A DNA stretch of 64,000 nt from Lota lota (lineage: Eukaryota; Chordata; Actinopteri; Gadiformes; Lotidae): assembly GCA_026745465.1 (NCBI GenBank), contig JACYXH010000216.1, forward strand, positions 2,347,501-2,411,500. Direction: 5' to 3'. This document shows positions 19,983 to 33,840 of the stretch, one piece after another. A program made the position numbers and the translations under genes. The notes below the pieces were generated by a model that saw only the letters and a list, made by a program, of their open reading frames with translations, did not search any database and was not told the DNA's origin. The number at the start of each line of letters is the position of its first letter. Positions within the stretch are counted from its first letter, which is position 1.

Positions 19983-22767
19983 CTAGTATCAGGTCTGATC
20001 AAACGATGTTTTTTGACAGGGTGTTGATGTTTTCTCATGGTTATTATTTTTGACAAAGTTAGTGTATTGGAAGGGGAAGAGGATAAACAGGTCCACTTTG
20101 TTCTAAACGGACCAATCCACATCCATGAATGGCACCTGCAAATCACACATTACAGACATCTTTCCAGGTTAACGCAGGAACAAATGAGTAGATAAGTGAA
20201 ACGAAGCGGGGAAATAATCACCCACTGAATGAATAAAGGTCTGACACCTTACTGATAGGGACGTTCCGGTTTGCTCACTGGCATCAGTATCTGTCGTTCC
20301 AGAGTGGTTCTACCTTAAACAATGGTACCGGCTTTGCAAGTAACGTGTTTGTGTGTTTGTGTTTGTGTTTGTGTGTGTGTGTGTGTGTGTGTGCTTGCCT
20401 TTGCGATAACTGCAAAGTGGTGCTTGTGAGAGCGTTACTTGATTGCATGATGCACTTATTTTGGAATTGCATTTTAGTCTTTAATGTTCTGAAGCAGGCT
20501 AAGTGGTACTTGTATGCAGCTGTCTTACTATAAATCGGGAAAGGCCAGTATCAAACCAATTACTCAGTCAGTATAGTCTGTACTTCTGCAACCAAGTTAG
20601 CTTCAAACTCTGGTCTCGTGATTTAAAATGAATAACTAAAATAATAACAATCGCCGCCAAGCCTAATGGAAACCTGCTTCGACGAGGGAGAGAAAGACCT
20701 GGTATACGAGGTTGTTACTGTTGCTACAACAGATAGGCCTACACCGCTGGTGTAAAACAGCTAGCGACCCTTCAGTGACGACGTGCCACTTCTATTGTTA
20801 GGCGTCTCTCTTGTTTCACAGTTCACGGTATGCCTAAGATAGTTGTGAAATATCCCTGACCTTTGACCCCCCCGGGGAGCACCAGATGACCCATAAATCT
20901 CTCGCCCCCGAGGCTTTATGGCCCGTTGCCTTGTCAGAGCCGCAACGACCTGAACAGCACCTCACACCTGGTCCGCACCTTGTGACCGCTGTAAAAGATA
21001 AGTAAATAAATAAAAACACACGCCAGGGTTAGCCCGCTAGGTACTCCCAGCGCCCTGGCGTGTCCGGACACATGACTGACCAGGGACAGGAGAGGGTTTG
21101 CCATCACCACGATAAAGCCGCATTCTTCTCTCAGTCCAAACTCGCTCCCTCTCTTTGAAACCAGTGATGGGATGGGTGGGAAGCCATGATCACGTTTTCT
21201 TTTAAGGCTGCAATACCTCATGGTCAGTGAGCTTTATCTTTTTAGTTATCACCCCTCCAGGTTTCAACTAACGTTTCTCTTGTTTGGATGATTGAAATTC
21301 ATGACTTCATTTGACCACCAAGGATAATAACCCTCGCTAGTTTTAGATTTAGAATGACCAATACCAAGATGACCCAAGTATATACACACCTTTCCTTAAA
21401 CATACGCTGTTTACGATATAACGATATAACAATTCTATTTAAGTATTTTTAAAGCAATAAGTACAGAAGAGATTTATAGCAGCAAGGGTTTACATAGAAT
21501 GTACCAGGAAAGTGCCAAAACAAAGTCCCGGTGGAGTGGGCCATTAATTTAAGGAGTTATGATAGAGAAGTGTTGACTGGCTAACATTAGCTTATGCTGT
21601 GTATGAGCTTGGGCTCTGAGCCCTATAGCTTTAGCCCTGGAGAAGAGGGAGGGCTGAGGTAAGGTCAGTCCTCCACCTCCCATACTAGTGCTACAATATG
21701 CGACCATTTACTGTCATTGGGGGTCATTGGTGAGAATAGCACCCATTGGTTTGTGAGCGACCTGATCATTAAAAAAAAAAAAAAAAAAAGAGTCAAATGA
21801 CTTGCCAGTGGGTATTAGCAGGACACAGGGCCAACAAAAGCCCTCGGCCATAAAGGCAGTAAAGGCCGTTCGCTCCACTGTAACAACAATCCCCTTTTTT
21901 GGCCGCTTTCAAAGAGAGAAGTAAAGGTCAATTGGTGGAGCAGTGGGTGCATCGGTATTGACTTAGTGAGATTGGTGCTGACAAAACCAGGCCAGACCGA
22001 GGCCTTGTTAGCCATCCTCACCCTCTCGTAACCCCTCTTTTTACAGTTTCACACCGACACGCCGGAGAGAGCTTACACCCGACACTTTCTGACACTTTCC
22101 GCCAAAGTGAATTTACTGAAATGAAACAGAAAAGACGTTCCCGCTTAGCACTTGACCTCGATGGGAAGACCATGTGCTCCTCAAAGGATGAGTCATTGGG
22201 ATTGACCGGAGTTGATTCTGAGGATGGATGACTATAAGGAGCTGTGGATGTGAGCGAATGCACAATCCTTTGTTATTAGATAATGGTGACCTATGATCTC
22301 CAAGCTACTTGGAAGCATATTCTGTTTTAGCTGATAATTGCATAAATCCATAAGCTAAATACCAGTCTCCAAAGGTATACACTGTTCGAAATAGCATGGC
22401 TATACATCCAAGTAGACCCCTTTAATAATCTATATCAATGTCTAACATTAAGCACATTTTTGTCCAAATAAAGAAAACACCATCTCCTTCATTGGAGAAA
22501 GATTCTTCATGAGCTTTATGTCATACATAAGCACTCCACTGGTTCCTGTAGTCACTGTAGTGATTTCTGAGATGTCTGTCAATGTACAGAGCAGAACGTT
22601 CACCGTAACTCAGCCCGGGCATGACTCCCTCTCACCTAGTTGTAAAAGCAGGAGCTCATTGGGAACAATAGGATGCTGAGGGTTCACAGCCCCTGGGGCA
22701 CTTTCAGAGAGGAAGCCCCCTTTTTATTTGAGGACACTATAACTCAACAAAGGCCCGTGGCACTCTA

Positions 22768-22768
<1 letters not shown>

Positions 22769-22827
<59 letters not shown>
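22769..22827. repeat. (AC)n microsatellite
   Basis: 59 bp of uninterrupted AC repeat. Confidence 0.95.
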
Positions 22828-22829
<2 letters not shown>

Positions 22830-23730
22830 CGTGCGCATGCATACACACACAGCAGAGCCATGAATGGGATGCTTCTCACACTATACACTGTCAAAATCGA
22901 CACTTTCATGTGTGGTCTAACCTTTTTTCTGCCTTGTATTTGGGGATTTTTGGATTGAGCGAATGCGGTCCCAGTCCTCCCTAGACCTAAGCGTATGTCT
23001 CGTTGAAAATACGTTCATAAACCTTTCACATATGGGCCTGTCGCTCGGAGTAAGCTCGGAGTTCAATGCTTTGTTCTTCTGGAAGGTACAAAGAGTCCCA
23101 TTTCCTGCGCGTTGGGTCAGCCTCGAGATAAACACGGATAAATCAAGCCCAAAGAAAAACGAAAGAAGGCGTGACTCTGACACGAGCGCTCGGAGCGAGT
23201 TGTTAGTGCAGAGGAACAGAAAGATGCTGTAGTAAAGTAAAAACCAAAAAAATAAAACCTGGCAGTTTCCACACATGGAAGCGTTTACCCGAGCAGTGGA
23301 GGCTTCAAAAGGGGAAACCATGGAATCTAACAATACTCAGAAACAGTTAGGAGCTGGGTCCCACTAATGATTAACATTCCTGGAGGAACAGTCCCTTTGG
23401 AGCGCTCTAAATGAAACACATGCTCCACTGGCACCGCACAGAGGAAAACTGTGACTCCTCCGAGTGGGGATGATTCCACCCCAGTCCCTGCTTAATGGGA
23501 CACAATTTAAGTCATTAAGGTGGTAGTTAAAAAACTGAAAATGACTTCCCCCCCCCTCACACACACACACACACCACCATCACCACCTCTTCTCCTCCTT
23601 TTTAAAGGCCCCCTCCATTATACTTTTTGATGTAGTTGACCCCTTCACCTCTTTGTGTGGCTAAGGGTCTCCGAGACAGAATGGAGAGGGGTGGTGTAGT
23701 CGAGGGTGAGAAAACTAAGCCAGGAGTCAT
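22830..23730. other. unique noncoding sequence
   Basis: I see no exon, RNA gene or mobile element here; only a short C run and CA repeat near 23550-23572. Confidence 0.5.
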
Positions 23731-23733
23731 GGT

Positions 23734-23838
23734 CCTCCCTCCCTCCCTCCCTCCCTCCCTCCCTCCCTCCCTCCCTCCCTCCCTCCCTCCCTCCCTCCCT
23801 CCCTCCCTCCCTCCCTCCCTCCCCTCCCCTCCCCTCCT
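23734..23838. repeat. (CCCT)n tetranucleotide repeat
   Basis: About 22 near-perfect CCCT units, ending in CCCCT variants. The pure pyrimidine strand gives triplex (H-DNA) potential, and the complementary strand is G-quadruplex prone. Confidence 0.95.
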
Positions 23839-24183
23839 CCTTTATTCCACATGATTATTATGAGAGCCAAGGCTGAGTGGCTGGGCCGTCCAACTGGACA
23901 CTGGCTGGCTGAGCAGGGCCAGACAGTGTTGACCGTGGCCATGGACAGGGGCCCTTATACCCCTGCCATGGCCCCCACACACAGCTGACTAGGGATTGAG
24001 GACCCAAATAAACAGAAAATATCAAGGACTTTAGAGAAGATGGACTATATACATTGCTTGCTGAAATGTTTTTTGGGATGTATTTCTGGTTCAAAGCCTC
24101 CAACATCTCAGATGTTTTGTTTTAGTTTAGTGCATTGTATTTGTATTGATAAAGTGCTTGTAATTCACAGAGTTCCCATCACT

Positions 24184-24423
24184 TGCGTGCGTGTGTGTGT
24201 ATTGTTTATATGACATATGTGAGTGTGTTTGTGTGGGTGTGTGTGTGCGCGTATCTTATGTGTGTGCGTATGTGTGTGTGCTCACGCATGTGTGTGTGTG
24301 TATGTGTGTTTCCATCCATGTGTGTGTGTCTGTCCATGTGTGTGCACACACGCATGCAGGTGTGTGTGTGTATGTATGTGTGTTTCTGTCCATGTGGGTG
24401 TGTGTGTGTGTGTTGTACAAGTG

Positions 24424-24459
<36 letters not shown>
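24184..24459. repeat. GT-rich microsatellite block
   Basis: Long degenerate GT repeat, about 275 bp. Open frames in it (Cys-Val or His-Thr runs) are repeat artefacts. Confidence 0.9.
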
Positions 24460-24461
<2 letters not shown>

Positions 24462-26400
24462 AGATGCCACCCATCCCCTCCAGAGGCCTGAGGCCTGCAG
24501 CAGAGGTCCATCAGGGCAGGCTTGGGGGTGATTAGGGACTGGCATGTGTTGCGCTGGGAGCCTGTTATTCTTAGAAGGCCGGGGCCTGTATATCCAGCCC
24601 CGCTTAGCGGCTCGCTGTTATTCCTGGAGCTCATAGAACGGGGGTCATTACTGGCAACTAAGTGTTTTCATTCAACATGTCTGAGGATAAGGTAGCATGT
24701 GACGCGGTCGCTTGGTCTTTGTCACCAGAACGGTGGAACATAGTGCTTGCTTGTTTGTTTTTGATTCAAGCTACGGATATTATGTCTTTTTTTACTAGAC
24801 ATCATTAAGCAATGTTCAATCCTGTTCAATGTTTCATCATTTAACTTTGCTGAAGTGGACATTTGCACTACAACTGTATACATACACACATGCATACACA
24901 CACACACACACACACACACACTGATGCGCCACTCAAACAATGCACACATGTGGTCAGCCTTTCCTCTTTTCGTTTTTTTATGGTTTGGTAGTTTTTTTGG
25001 AAGCCAGCCCAAAACAGGAAGAGAGTATGAGCATAGCAAACAAAAGCACGCCTCTTCGAATTGCCCTTTCGCCAGCACCCCGCCGCGGCGGTAGTAAAGG
25101 TTGTGCCGGCCAAATGAACCGTCCACTCAGTGGGGCTATTGTTAGGGTGGAAATCTGCCCTGCTAGGGACTGTATCTAACTCTGTGGCTCTACATCAATA
25201 TTGACCCACCTGCAGCCGGCCCCCGTTCCTGCATCCACCTTCACTGTGACAGGGACTATGATTACAGATGTGGCCCAAAGCCTTTAATAGGAAAAATAAA
25301 TGTTTTTGTACGTAAATGGAAAAGGAGACGGGACAATGCAGCTCCGGCGCCTGAACTTTAGTTGATTTGATAGATTTTTGAATGAATTTGATTCCCTTAA
25401 ATACACCCAACACAAAACAACTCGTAAAAAAAAAAAAGATATGAAGTCGATATTATTCAAAACCTAATAAGGAACATACAGATTAAAAGTGCAAGCCAAT
25501 CAGAAGCCACGGCACAGGGAGGCTGTACCAGATCCTAACTAACCCAGGGACACCAGCACCACCGCTGCTGGAACAACACAGTCAGCAGATAATAAGGCTG
25601 CTTGGCCCTCGTAGCCCCACCCGGTTGATTACAGAACAAATCCCTTCCAGGTAGACTGTAAGACCTCTGTGTGAGCATGAGGATTTGTTACACTAACCTA
25701 ATAGGTGTGTTGGAGCAGCTCCAATCGAATTCATGAACATTTATGAACACGTTGGCTATAGGTTCAATTACTTTATTACATAGAGACCATGTGTTTCTGG
25801 AGCATCAGATGGAGGGAGGGGTGTACAAAGAACAGTTATTACAGGGCAGAACATTGGGTTAAGAATCTGTTATGTCAACAGTGGAAAGAGATAGTGTTTG
25901 AAAATACTGTCCACAACTGGGAGTAAAGTTATACTGGAAACTCCCAAGAGGAGGCCATTATTAGGCAAGTGTTTTTCTTTCCTATTAGTAATATGAGGAT
26001 CTATTCCAAACGGGTTACATAACAAAATCTGTTGTTGCAATTACACACCCCATTGTTTGAGGATTTACTGACAGTTTGCTCAGGACTGAAGTTGAGGTGC
26101 GCGGAACTGATCAAGAACTGTAAAAACACCCATGTACAAAAGGTTTTTAGATTAAATACCACGGACCACATACATAAGACCGAAGCAAGCCCTGCTTAAA
26201 TTAGGCATAAAATAATAAATCCACGGAAAAATCACTAGCAAATCCATGGCTCGGCCCAGTCCATTTATAAACCACTGTGACCTTTACCACGTCATCCATC
26301 CCAGCTGACTCTCCCCTCTCCCCTCCCCAGCATCTCCCCTCTCACCTCCCCTCCCCACTATCTCCCATACCGCCTCACCACCCGTTGACAATGCCAACAG
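24460..26400. other. unique noncoding sequence with a CA repeat
   Basis: Unique DNA with a CA repeat at about 24898-24921 and a run of A near 25427. No exon or mobile element is recognised. Confidence 0.5.
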
Positions 26401-26583
26401 GTCTACAGATGGAGAGAGAGAGAGAGAGAGAGAGACACACACACGCAAACAGACACACATACACAGGAAAGGGAGGTGGGGGCTAATGGTGTCGCATACT
26501 TTCAGCCAGGGGCCCGGAAAGCTGAATCCCCAGCAGTGTGTTGGGGAAATGAGCAGCTCTCCGTAATAGCTTTATCATGATAA

Positions 26584-26611
26584 TGTCTCCCTCACTCTCT
26601 CTCCCTGTCTC

Positions 26612-26691
<80 letters not shown>

Positions 26692-26773
26692 TCTCTGTCT
26701 CTCTCTCTCTCTCTCCCTCTCTGTCTCTCTCTGTCTGTCTCGCTCTCTCCCTCTCCCTCTCTCTCACACTCTT

Positions 26774-26848
<75 letters not shown>

Positions 26849-26895
26849 TTATCTCTCTCTCTGTCTGTCTCTCTGTCTGTCTGTCTCTCTGTCTT
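26584..26895. repeat. CT and (GTCT)n microsatellite block
   Basis: CT tracts with TG interruptions, then about 16 tandem GTCT units (26775-26840), then mixed CT/GTCT. Pure pyrimidine stretches give triplex potential. Confidence 0.95.
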
Positions 26896-27189
26896 TATGT
26901 GATTGTGTACATAGATCTCAATATGTTGCCAAAAACGATAGTGGGTAGATGTGGGGAAATAAAAGTAGGCCTGCTGAGCCCAGCCCGGTCTGTGTCAAGG
27001 CAGGTCAAATCCATTTTCCAAATACCTGCACCCCTGGGGGTCACTGCTGCTGATACATGTTTGTGTTTTAACATCTGTTATTCTCTGATAATGGCCGCGT
27101 CTTCTGTGTACACACTGTACTGTATATGTGATTATGACACACTCAGTCCTTCAACAGTTCAGGAAATCCATGTGAGTGATGAGGGGCAC

Positions 27190-27319
27190 GAGTGTGTGTC
27201 TGTGTGTGTGTGTGTGTGTGTCTGAATGTCTATCTGTACTGTATGTGTGTGCATGAGAGTAGGTGTGTGTGTCTATTTACTTGTGTCCGTGTCTGCATGT
27301 GCATGTACCTGTGTGTGTT

Positions 27320-27352
<33 letters not shown>

Positions 27353-27365
27353 TCCTGTGTGTGTA
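27190..27365. repeat. GT-rich microsatellite block
   Basis: Interrupted GT repeats over about 175 bp. Confidence 0.9.
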
Positions 27366-27460
27366 AAGCACGACTTTCATCATCGCGGAGGTCTTACGGT
27401 TGGACCCCACAATTACGCCGCGTGTGGTTAGCCGAGCTCTGGCGTGGCATTAAAACCTGA

Positions 27461-27503
27461 CGTGTGCGCGCGCGCGCGTGTGTGTGTGTGTGTGTGTGTG
27501 TGC
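27461..27503. repeat. (CG)n-(TG)n alternating tract
   Basis: CGTGTG, then a run of CG dinucleotides, then TG repeats: 43 bp of unbroken pyrimidine-purine alternation. A classic Z-DNA-forming composition and an unusually dense CpG run. Confidence 0.9.
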
Positions 27504-28476
27504 CAAGCCTGTTTTGCACTAACATCATCATCACCACCGTTATCATCTCCCCTCACCACTCCTAATGAACCAGCTCGTGCCTCCAAGCACAACATCGCTA
27601 ACCACTTTTACTCGCTGCTCAGGTTATGCACAGCGTGTGGATTCAACGTGTGGGGCGGATCCCACGTGTATGAAGGCATGTGTGAGCCATACAAGGTGGT
27701 GATGGTGGCGTGACTTTACAAGATGGTGTTGAAAAGAAAAACCTAAACAACATTAAGGTCAGGACCCCCTCCTTGTACCCAGACGTCGGCCTTGGTGGTT
27801 GGTTCTCGAATGTCTCGTTGTGACTCTGGCTCACAAGACGAACATGGCAGACCTCTGTTGATCTGCTTGCATCCCTTTCTGAACCCCTGAGGGAGAGGAC
27901 CACCGGTGTTTAGAAAAGCCACATTTCTAGCCAGCCGGCTGCCAGCCTACCGCAAACTGTTTCCAAGTCGGTGGCTCTCTCTCCCTGCTCCTCCGTCTCT
28001 GGCGGAGCCCCAGCTCGGTGCCACATCCCTTCCAGTCGGGAGCCATGAAAGACAGGCCTCTCCTGACAGCCTCTTACTAACACACAGCGGCAACGGCCCT
28101 GTCCAGAGCCGCTTTTAGCCCCCCTGGCTGCTGGCGAGGCCCGGGCTGCCGCGTCGAAGGGGGATAAAAAGGCTGACAGAGTGTTTGGCTTGCCTGGCGA
28201 TTTACACAGACGCTACGGGTGATTCATGCCGGCCCCGCTGCACAAACAGGGCTCTGTGTACATTTCACTGCCACGGGCCTTTTTAGAATCAACAGTGGTA
28301 AACGACGTATACACACAAGAGGGGTGGCGTGGCTGACATGCACACATATAGACGCGTGCATGCTGTGAATGCGCACAAATACAGATAAGCAAAGACAGGC
28401 AATGATGACATTCTGTTTTTAATCTGTGTTCCCGATTAATGGCACATACATCTAGATGCAACAAACACACTCGAAA

Positions 28477-28478
<2 letters not shown>
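27504..28478. other. GC-richer unique noncoding sequence
   Basis: Mostly unique DNA. Between 27900 and 28240 it is GC-rich with several CpGs and a TATA-like GGATAAAAAGG at about 28160 on the plus strand. No exon could be tied to it. Confidence 0.4.

Positions 28479-28538
<60 letters not shown>
28479..28538. repeat. (AC)30 microsatellite
   Basis: 60 bp of uninterrupted AC repeat. Confidence 0.95.
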
Positions 28539-28540
<2 letters not shown>

Positions 28541-28703
28541 CGGAGCATGTTAGGCTCTGCACGTGTGAGGCTGGCTTCACGTCTGTGACTCGTCCCCCCT
28601 CACCGGCTCCACGCCTCCCAGTGTGTCAGAAACCCAGCAACTTGAAGGCTCACAAAGGCCACTAATGTTGTGAAGCCAGCCTCTCTGTCTAAGGCCCTGG
28701 GTT

Positions 28704-28766
<63 letters not shown>
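28704..28766. repeat. (CTGG)n tetranucleotide repeat
   Basis: About 15 perfect CTGG units. Confidence 0.95.
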
Positions 28767-28769
28767 CGC

Positions 28770-30648
28770 GTTGAGGTGCGCAGAAGAATAAGCAGACCTC
28801 TGCCAGACGGCTCCAGGGCTTAATCCTAGACCAGAGTTACAACAATGGACGTCTAAATGCCACAAACAAACCGTGGGCACATGGTTCCGTTTAAAGAGCT
28901 GGAGATCTGAAGCTCAAAGGTGGTCAACGGCAGACTCAACACTTTCCATAACTCCAGGTGGATGTAACATTCACATTTCATCTAATGTACCTTTTACTCT
29001 TCTGCACACAAATCTAGCTCAGAGGGATGTGAGTCTAGAGATGAGAACACGGAAATAAGACATAAACAAGCACAGCGTGACAGCTAAAGCCATTTCAAAC
29101 AAGATCTCATAGCCACTTCTGAATTATTAGCCTATAAATAATTGTATATTAACAATAGAGGATTTATACACACAGAGTAAGCCAAGTCCTGTCTCACTGT
29201 TTGTCTTGCCTGCCATATCTTCTAAACATTGAGATGTCCACAGCTGGAAAGTAAATCTTGTGTGTTAGTAAAAAAGAACTTTAGTTCATCAAAATACAGA
29301 AATTAACATCATGAATTCAGACCGAGACCATAGCACAATAATACGGAAATATAACACAATAGGTCTGCATGTGATCACCATTAAAAAGTGGTTAGGATAT
29401 ATATATATATATATATATAAGATATTTTCTGACATTACATGAGATGTGTTTTCAGCTGTTTTTATAATGACTTTACCATCATTATATAATTTGGAGCGTC
29501 CTTTCGGCTTGCCAGTTCGTGTGACTTGACGCATTTCCGCCACTAGAGGACAGCAGCACATTGATTTGTAAAGTTTCTTCCCAGTATGTGTATCATGCCA
29601 AAATACCCATTTTGGTAATTTTTTTCATGTAATATGCATTTTAATGAACACGAGTATAATTCGACACGGCACGAATGAACCTACTAAATTAAATCTTGAT
29701 AATTTAAAAAAGATATATGATTTTGCAATAGGCCTGTTAAACAGGGAGAGGGACATAGAAGTAAAACTTTTTTCTATTCCTTGATGACTTTGTAAGAAAT
29801 TGCTCTGCAGTGAAGTAAATTTGCAAGTGGGGTCTAGGGGCTGAGCTCCTCGACCAGTTTGTTATTCTCTCCCCATGCACCACCCCCCTCAGCTGTGGAC
29901 ACAGTGACAGATTGCAAGCCAGCCCATTTGTGCCATTTTACCCCACTCTCCCCGATGAAGGGGGTCTGTCACACTTTAAAGACCCGATGACGAGAGAATA
30001 TAAACAGGGTTGAATGGCTTGTGTTTATGTTGGCTATCTTCTACCGGTTTCAGAGAGAAAATACTCCTCACTTTAAAAATAATAATAATAATAATAAACC
30101 CACTAAACTAACACACAGCAACTGCTTTCCAATACGTTAACCCTTTCAAAGTGTAGGCCACCTCACTGGCCTATCCGCAGTGATTAATCGGACGCCTCGA
30201 CAGGAAAAGCATACTGGGGGTGAGACCCCTAAAAGCTCAAATCATAGCGTATCCATCATGGTTAAAACTGGAGAGTGGCTGCTGGACATTCCTCATATTT
30301 GTCAGTGGTGTTGTCGGACAAGTGCCTCGCTCACTCAACACGGTTCGGGTGCTTGAGTCCATACGTTAATCCCGACTACTTGGAACGGGACAGCGGGCGG
30401 ACAAGTCAGGGGTGCCGACCAGTTGTCACCAAAGTGACAGGCGACAGCTGAGGCCATACATCTGGAGCCCCGCGGGGGTCCTGAACTCCCCACACGCCCC
30501 ACGTCTTTGACCACGTTTCTTAGTTGAAGCAAAGAGAAAGTGTGACTGTTGGCTTAAGTCAAGCGAATGCATCAAATGCAATAGGACAAAAAAAATAAAA
30601 ATAAACACTGCTCTAAAGATAAACCCTGTAGTATGTCGTTTTCTCTCA

Positions 30649-30650
<2 letters not shown>
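28770..30650. other. unique noncoding sequence
   Basis: AT-rich DNA with a short (AT)n tract at 29398-29419, an (ATA)n tract near 30080-30098 and a CpG-containing stretch at 30300-30500. No exon or transposon is recognised. Confidence 0.5.
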
Positions 30651-30651
<1 letters not shown>

Positions 30652-30747
<96 letters not shown>

Positions 30748-30748
30748 A

Positions 30749-30794
<46 letters not shown>
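30652..30794. repeat. (CA)n microsatellite, 140 bp
   Basis: The longest CA tract in the window, with only a few CG and AA interruptions. Confidence 0.95.
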
Positions 30795-30795
<1 letters not shown>

Positions 30796-31206
30796 CGTTG
30801 CACTGTTAACTTCGGAGGGAATAGTTAAAAAGCTGCATTTGCACCACGTTAAAACAGCAGTGTGTTTAAACCTACTCAACTCACCCAGTGTTGAGTTGTA
30901 GTGGAAACGATATCCAGAACCGATATTCCTGAACAGAAGAAACTATTCACGCTGCGTCTCATTGGCATACGTTGAGAAACGTCCAGAGAAGGTTCTCCAC
31001 AGCGCAGCAAAAAATAATAATATATATCTTCCGAGCACTTGCACCCTAGGAGAAATGAATATAACGTTGGGATATTGTTACATTGGCGCTGGATAAGCCT
31101 AGGTTGAGTTCACCTACAACTGCCTCACAGCATCTCAGTGTGCACCGTGGACTCCAACAGCAGAACGGCATGAGCGATGCGCCCTGCCTATTGGTTTAAA
31201 CAGCAA

Positions 31207-31207
<1 letters not shown>

Positions 31208-31240
<33 letters not shown>
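31208..31240. repeat. poly-C run of 33
   Basis: 33 consecutive C, passing directly into a CA repeat and then CCA units to about 31275. The compound structure suggests replication-slippage growth. The exact length may be unreliable in an assembly. Confidence 0.9.
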
Positions 31241-31254
<14 letters not shown>

Positions 31255-31279
31255 ACCCACCACCACCACCACCGCCACC

Positions 31280-32918
31280 AACCCCCAAGGGAGAGATGAG
31301 AAGGAACAACATTGCAGATACGCGCTGTAAGTTTTAAACGCTGTTTTCACAGAGCGGCTGCTTTAGACTCCGTGCCGTTTCAACAACTTCAATCAACAAA
31401 TATCGATGAAGAGGGCTGGGGTTCACTTATGGCTGATGGCAGTAGGCAGCCTTTACAAACCAATAGCGTAGATGGTTTCCACAAGTTTTCAAGACGTTAG
31501 TTTGAATTGATTTTTTAGATAGATAGATATAATCACACATAACATGCTAATACAGCAATGACGTTGTAGTATTTGTTGATTTGCTTTGCTTTCTTGCTTA
31601 TTTGACGACTGACTTACAGATTTACACAGTACTTATCAAACATACCACATTCAAGCCTCTTTGTCTCCTAATGGATCTTATGGCTCCCTGTCCCCCATCC
31701 TCGTCTTGTCATAGCTACAGAAAGGGGATAAGATATTTGTTAACATGAAGCATATAGGTTCCCTATCCCTAACCAAAGAGGCTGTCACTTAATTATGCAA
31801 GCCGATTTGTTGCCAAATATTGCAGAATCTCTGCATGTCTCAGACTCCAAAGGTTGTTTCTGAACTGTCAGCTCCATCTCTGGTTTTCCATGTTATTGCT
31901 GAACCCCAATCCATTATCAATGGTCGCACAACTTTGTTATCATTTCTTAATCACCTTACAGAAACACCAATTCGATAACACCCCCCCATTGATAAAAGTG
32001 CAATTAAACCCATACATGGCTTTCAAAGGCGGACGTCTTCGGCACAAATCAGATCACTTTTCAATCCTTTTGCCCTTTGAAGAACCCTTTGACCTGGCGT
32101 GACCCGGGGAAACCTTCCCCATGACATCAGGAATGACAACTCGGCCCCAAACAACTGAATTAACTCTGCGACATTGGCTGTATCTCAAATCAAGTGTGCT
32201 AACATGTATTTTGAAAGGTTGAAGTCTCTTTATTTTCATGACATTAGGGCGCAGACCCCATGAAACATGAATGGGACTAACGTTAATTACATTACCCCTG
32301 ACATACTTGCCTTTCCCTCCTCGATGCAGCAGACTATATGGTTTTTCTTTTCAGCTGAACTGGGTTCTGAACCAATGACCATCTCATAGATCTGACAGTG
32401 TGAATGCATCTAAAGTGAGACCAGGCTTTGGGAGCTAAAAACCTGTCAATCATTCTTTATGTTCCCGGATGGAGTTTGGGCCACGGAATGTGGCAAGGCT
32501 CATATGGGATTCATATTCTTCTTCTGTTTGTATTTTGCTTTCTATGAAAACTAGGTTACAAACCAAATAAGCTCTATCTGATATCAGAGTTGAACTCACC
32601 TCACAGAGAGTAGAGCTAACCCTAATGAGACTATTCAGAATGGGTCATTCAAATGATAGAAAAAACATGTCAAGCTGTGAAAATATTGAAAAGGTACATA
32701 TACTGTAAAGTCTATTCATATGATTGTCTTTCAATTTATATTGACTATATTGCAGATATGGAGTTCGTGCTAAGTGCTGCCGTAAACTCAACTCATAAAT
32801 GTCACATATTAGTAAGTGAGTCATTCAACGCCCACATTGTGTCTTCTTCTGCCACATCTACCAAGAACATCTACGAAGAGCACTTTGACAAATAATAGTC
32901 TGTTCTGTCACAGCCGGA
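31280..32918. other. unique noncoding sequence
   Basis: AT-rich unique DNA. I see no exon, RNA gene or transposon that I can support. Confidence 0.5.
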
Positions 32919-32920
32919 CA

Positions 32921-33080
32921 TACACACGCGCGCGCATACACACGCGCGCGCATACACACGCGCGCGCATACACACGCGCGCGCATACACACGCGCGCGCA
33001 TACACACGCGCGCGCATACACACGCGCGCGCATACACACGCGCGCGCATACACACGCGCGCGCATACACACGCGCGCGCA
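32921..33080. repeat. 16-bp tandem repeat, ten perfect copies
   Basis: The unit TACACACGCGCGCGCA is repeated exactly ten times with no mismatch. Every dinucleotide step is pyrimidine-purine, so alternation is unbroken through the array and its flanks (32919-33096, about 178 bp). Each unit carries four CpGs. No stop codon occurs in several frames, which creates long spurious open frames. Confidence 0.97.
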
Positions 33081-33099
33081 TACACACACGCACACACTC

Positions 33100-33789
33100 T
33101 CTCCATCTGACAGACATTACGTCATGTGTCCGATGGTTTTAGACTAGTAGAGTCAAAGAGTTGCCTTATGACAGGCCTTACCAGAATGTGCAACTGTTTC
33201 TCCATTGCTTATCTCCTCTCTCTGTCTCTCCCCATGCTTATCTTGGACTTATCTAATGAAATATTTATGGTGGTGTTGTAAAAACACACCCCGCCCCCCG
33301 CAAAAAGACAAAAACAAACCAAGATGCTTTCAACAGCACGTACACAGGTTTGAACCATTCCAATGCTGGGAGTGCATTTTCAGCACATTTCCATAAATGT
33401 ATGTGGTAAAAATGTCTTCGCCATGATTGCAAAACCCATAAAAAATCCATAAATTGGGTTTGACTGCGAGGCAATAGAAATAAACTCAACTGATTCCATT
33501 GACAAGAGACATCAGCATATTATATATAAAATATATTACAGAGCCTTTTTATCTGGTTCAGTATCTGGCTTATATTTACCCCTGTAGCATTGGCTCATTC
33601 TGATCTAGATCACTTTTATTAGTCTTTCTTGAATTCTCTTCTGGGTTCCAACTTCCAACCAACCACATATCTGGTTCCAATCATGGTTGTTATAGGACCC
33701 CTGTTAGCTTATTTGGCTGTCCTTTTGTCAATCCACCTTTTTATTTATTTATGTCTTTCTCTTTCCTCTGTCTTCATCTATCTCACTCT

Positions 33790-33840
<51 letters not shown>

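Larger units (their letters stand above)
17960..22760. other. noncoding: prickle1 5' region with repeats
   Basis: No exon recognised. It holds a GT-rich block (19316-19580), a LINE-like 3' tail (about 19925-19982), a short GT repeat (20345-20395) and a run of 19 A (21771-21789). The rest is unique, moderately AT-rich sequence. Confidence 0.6.

Noticed and set aside
28150..28240. TATA-like GGATAAAAAGG in GC-rich DNA as a promoter
   Set aside because: No downstream exon, donor or coding frame could be linked to it.
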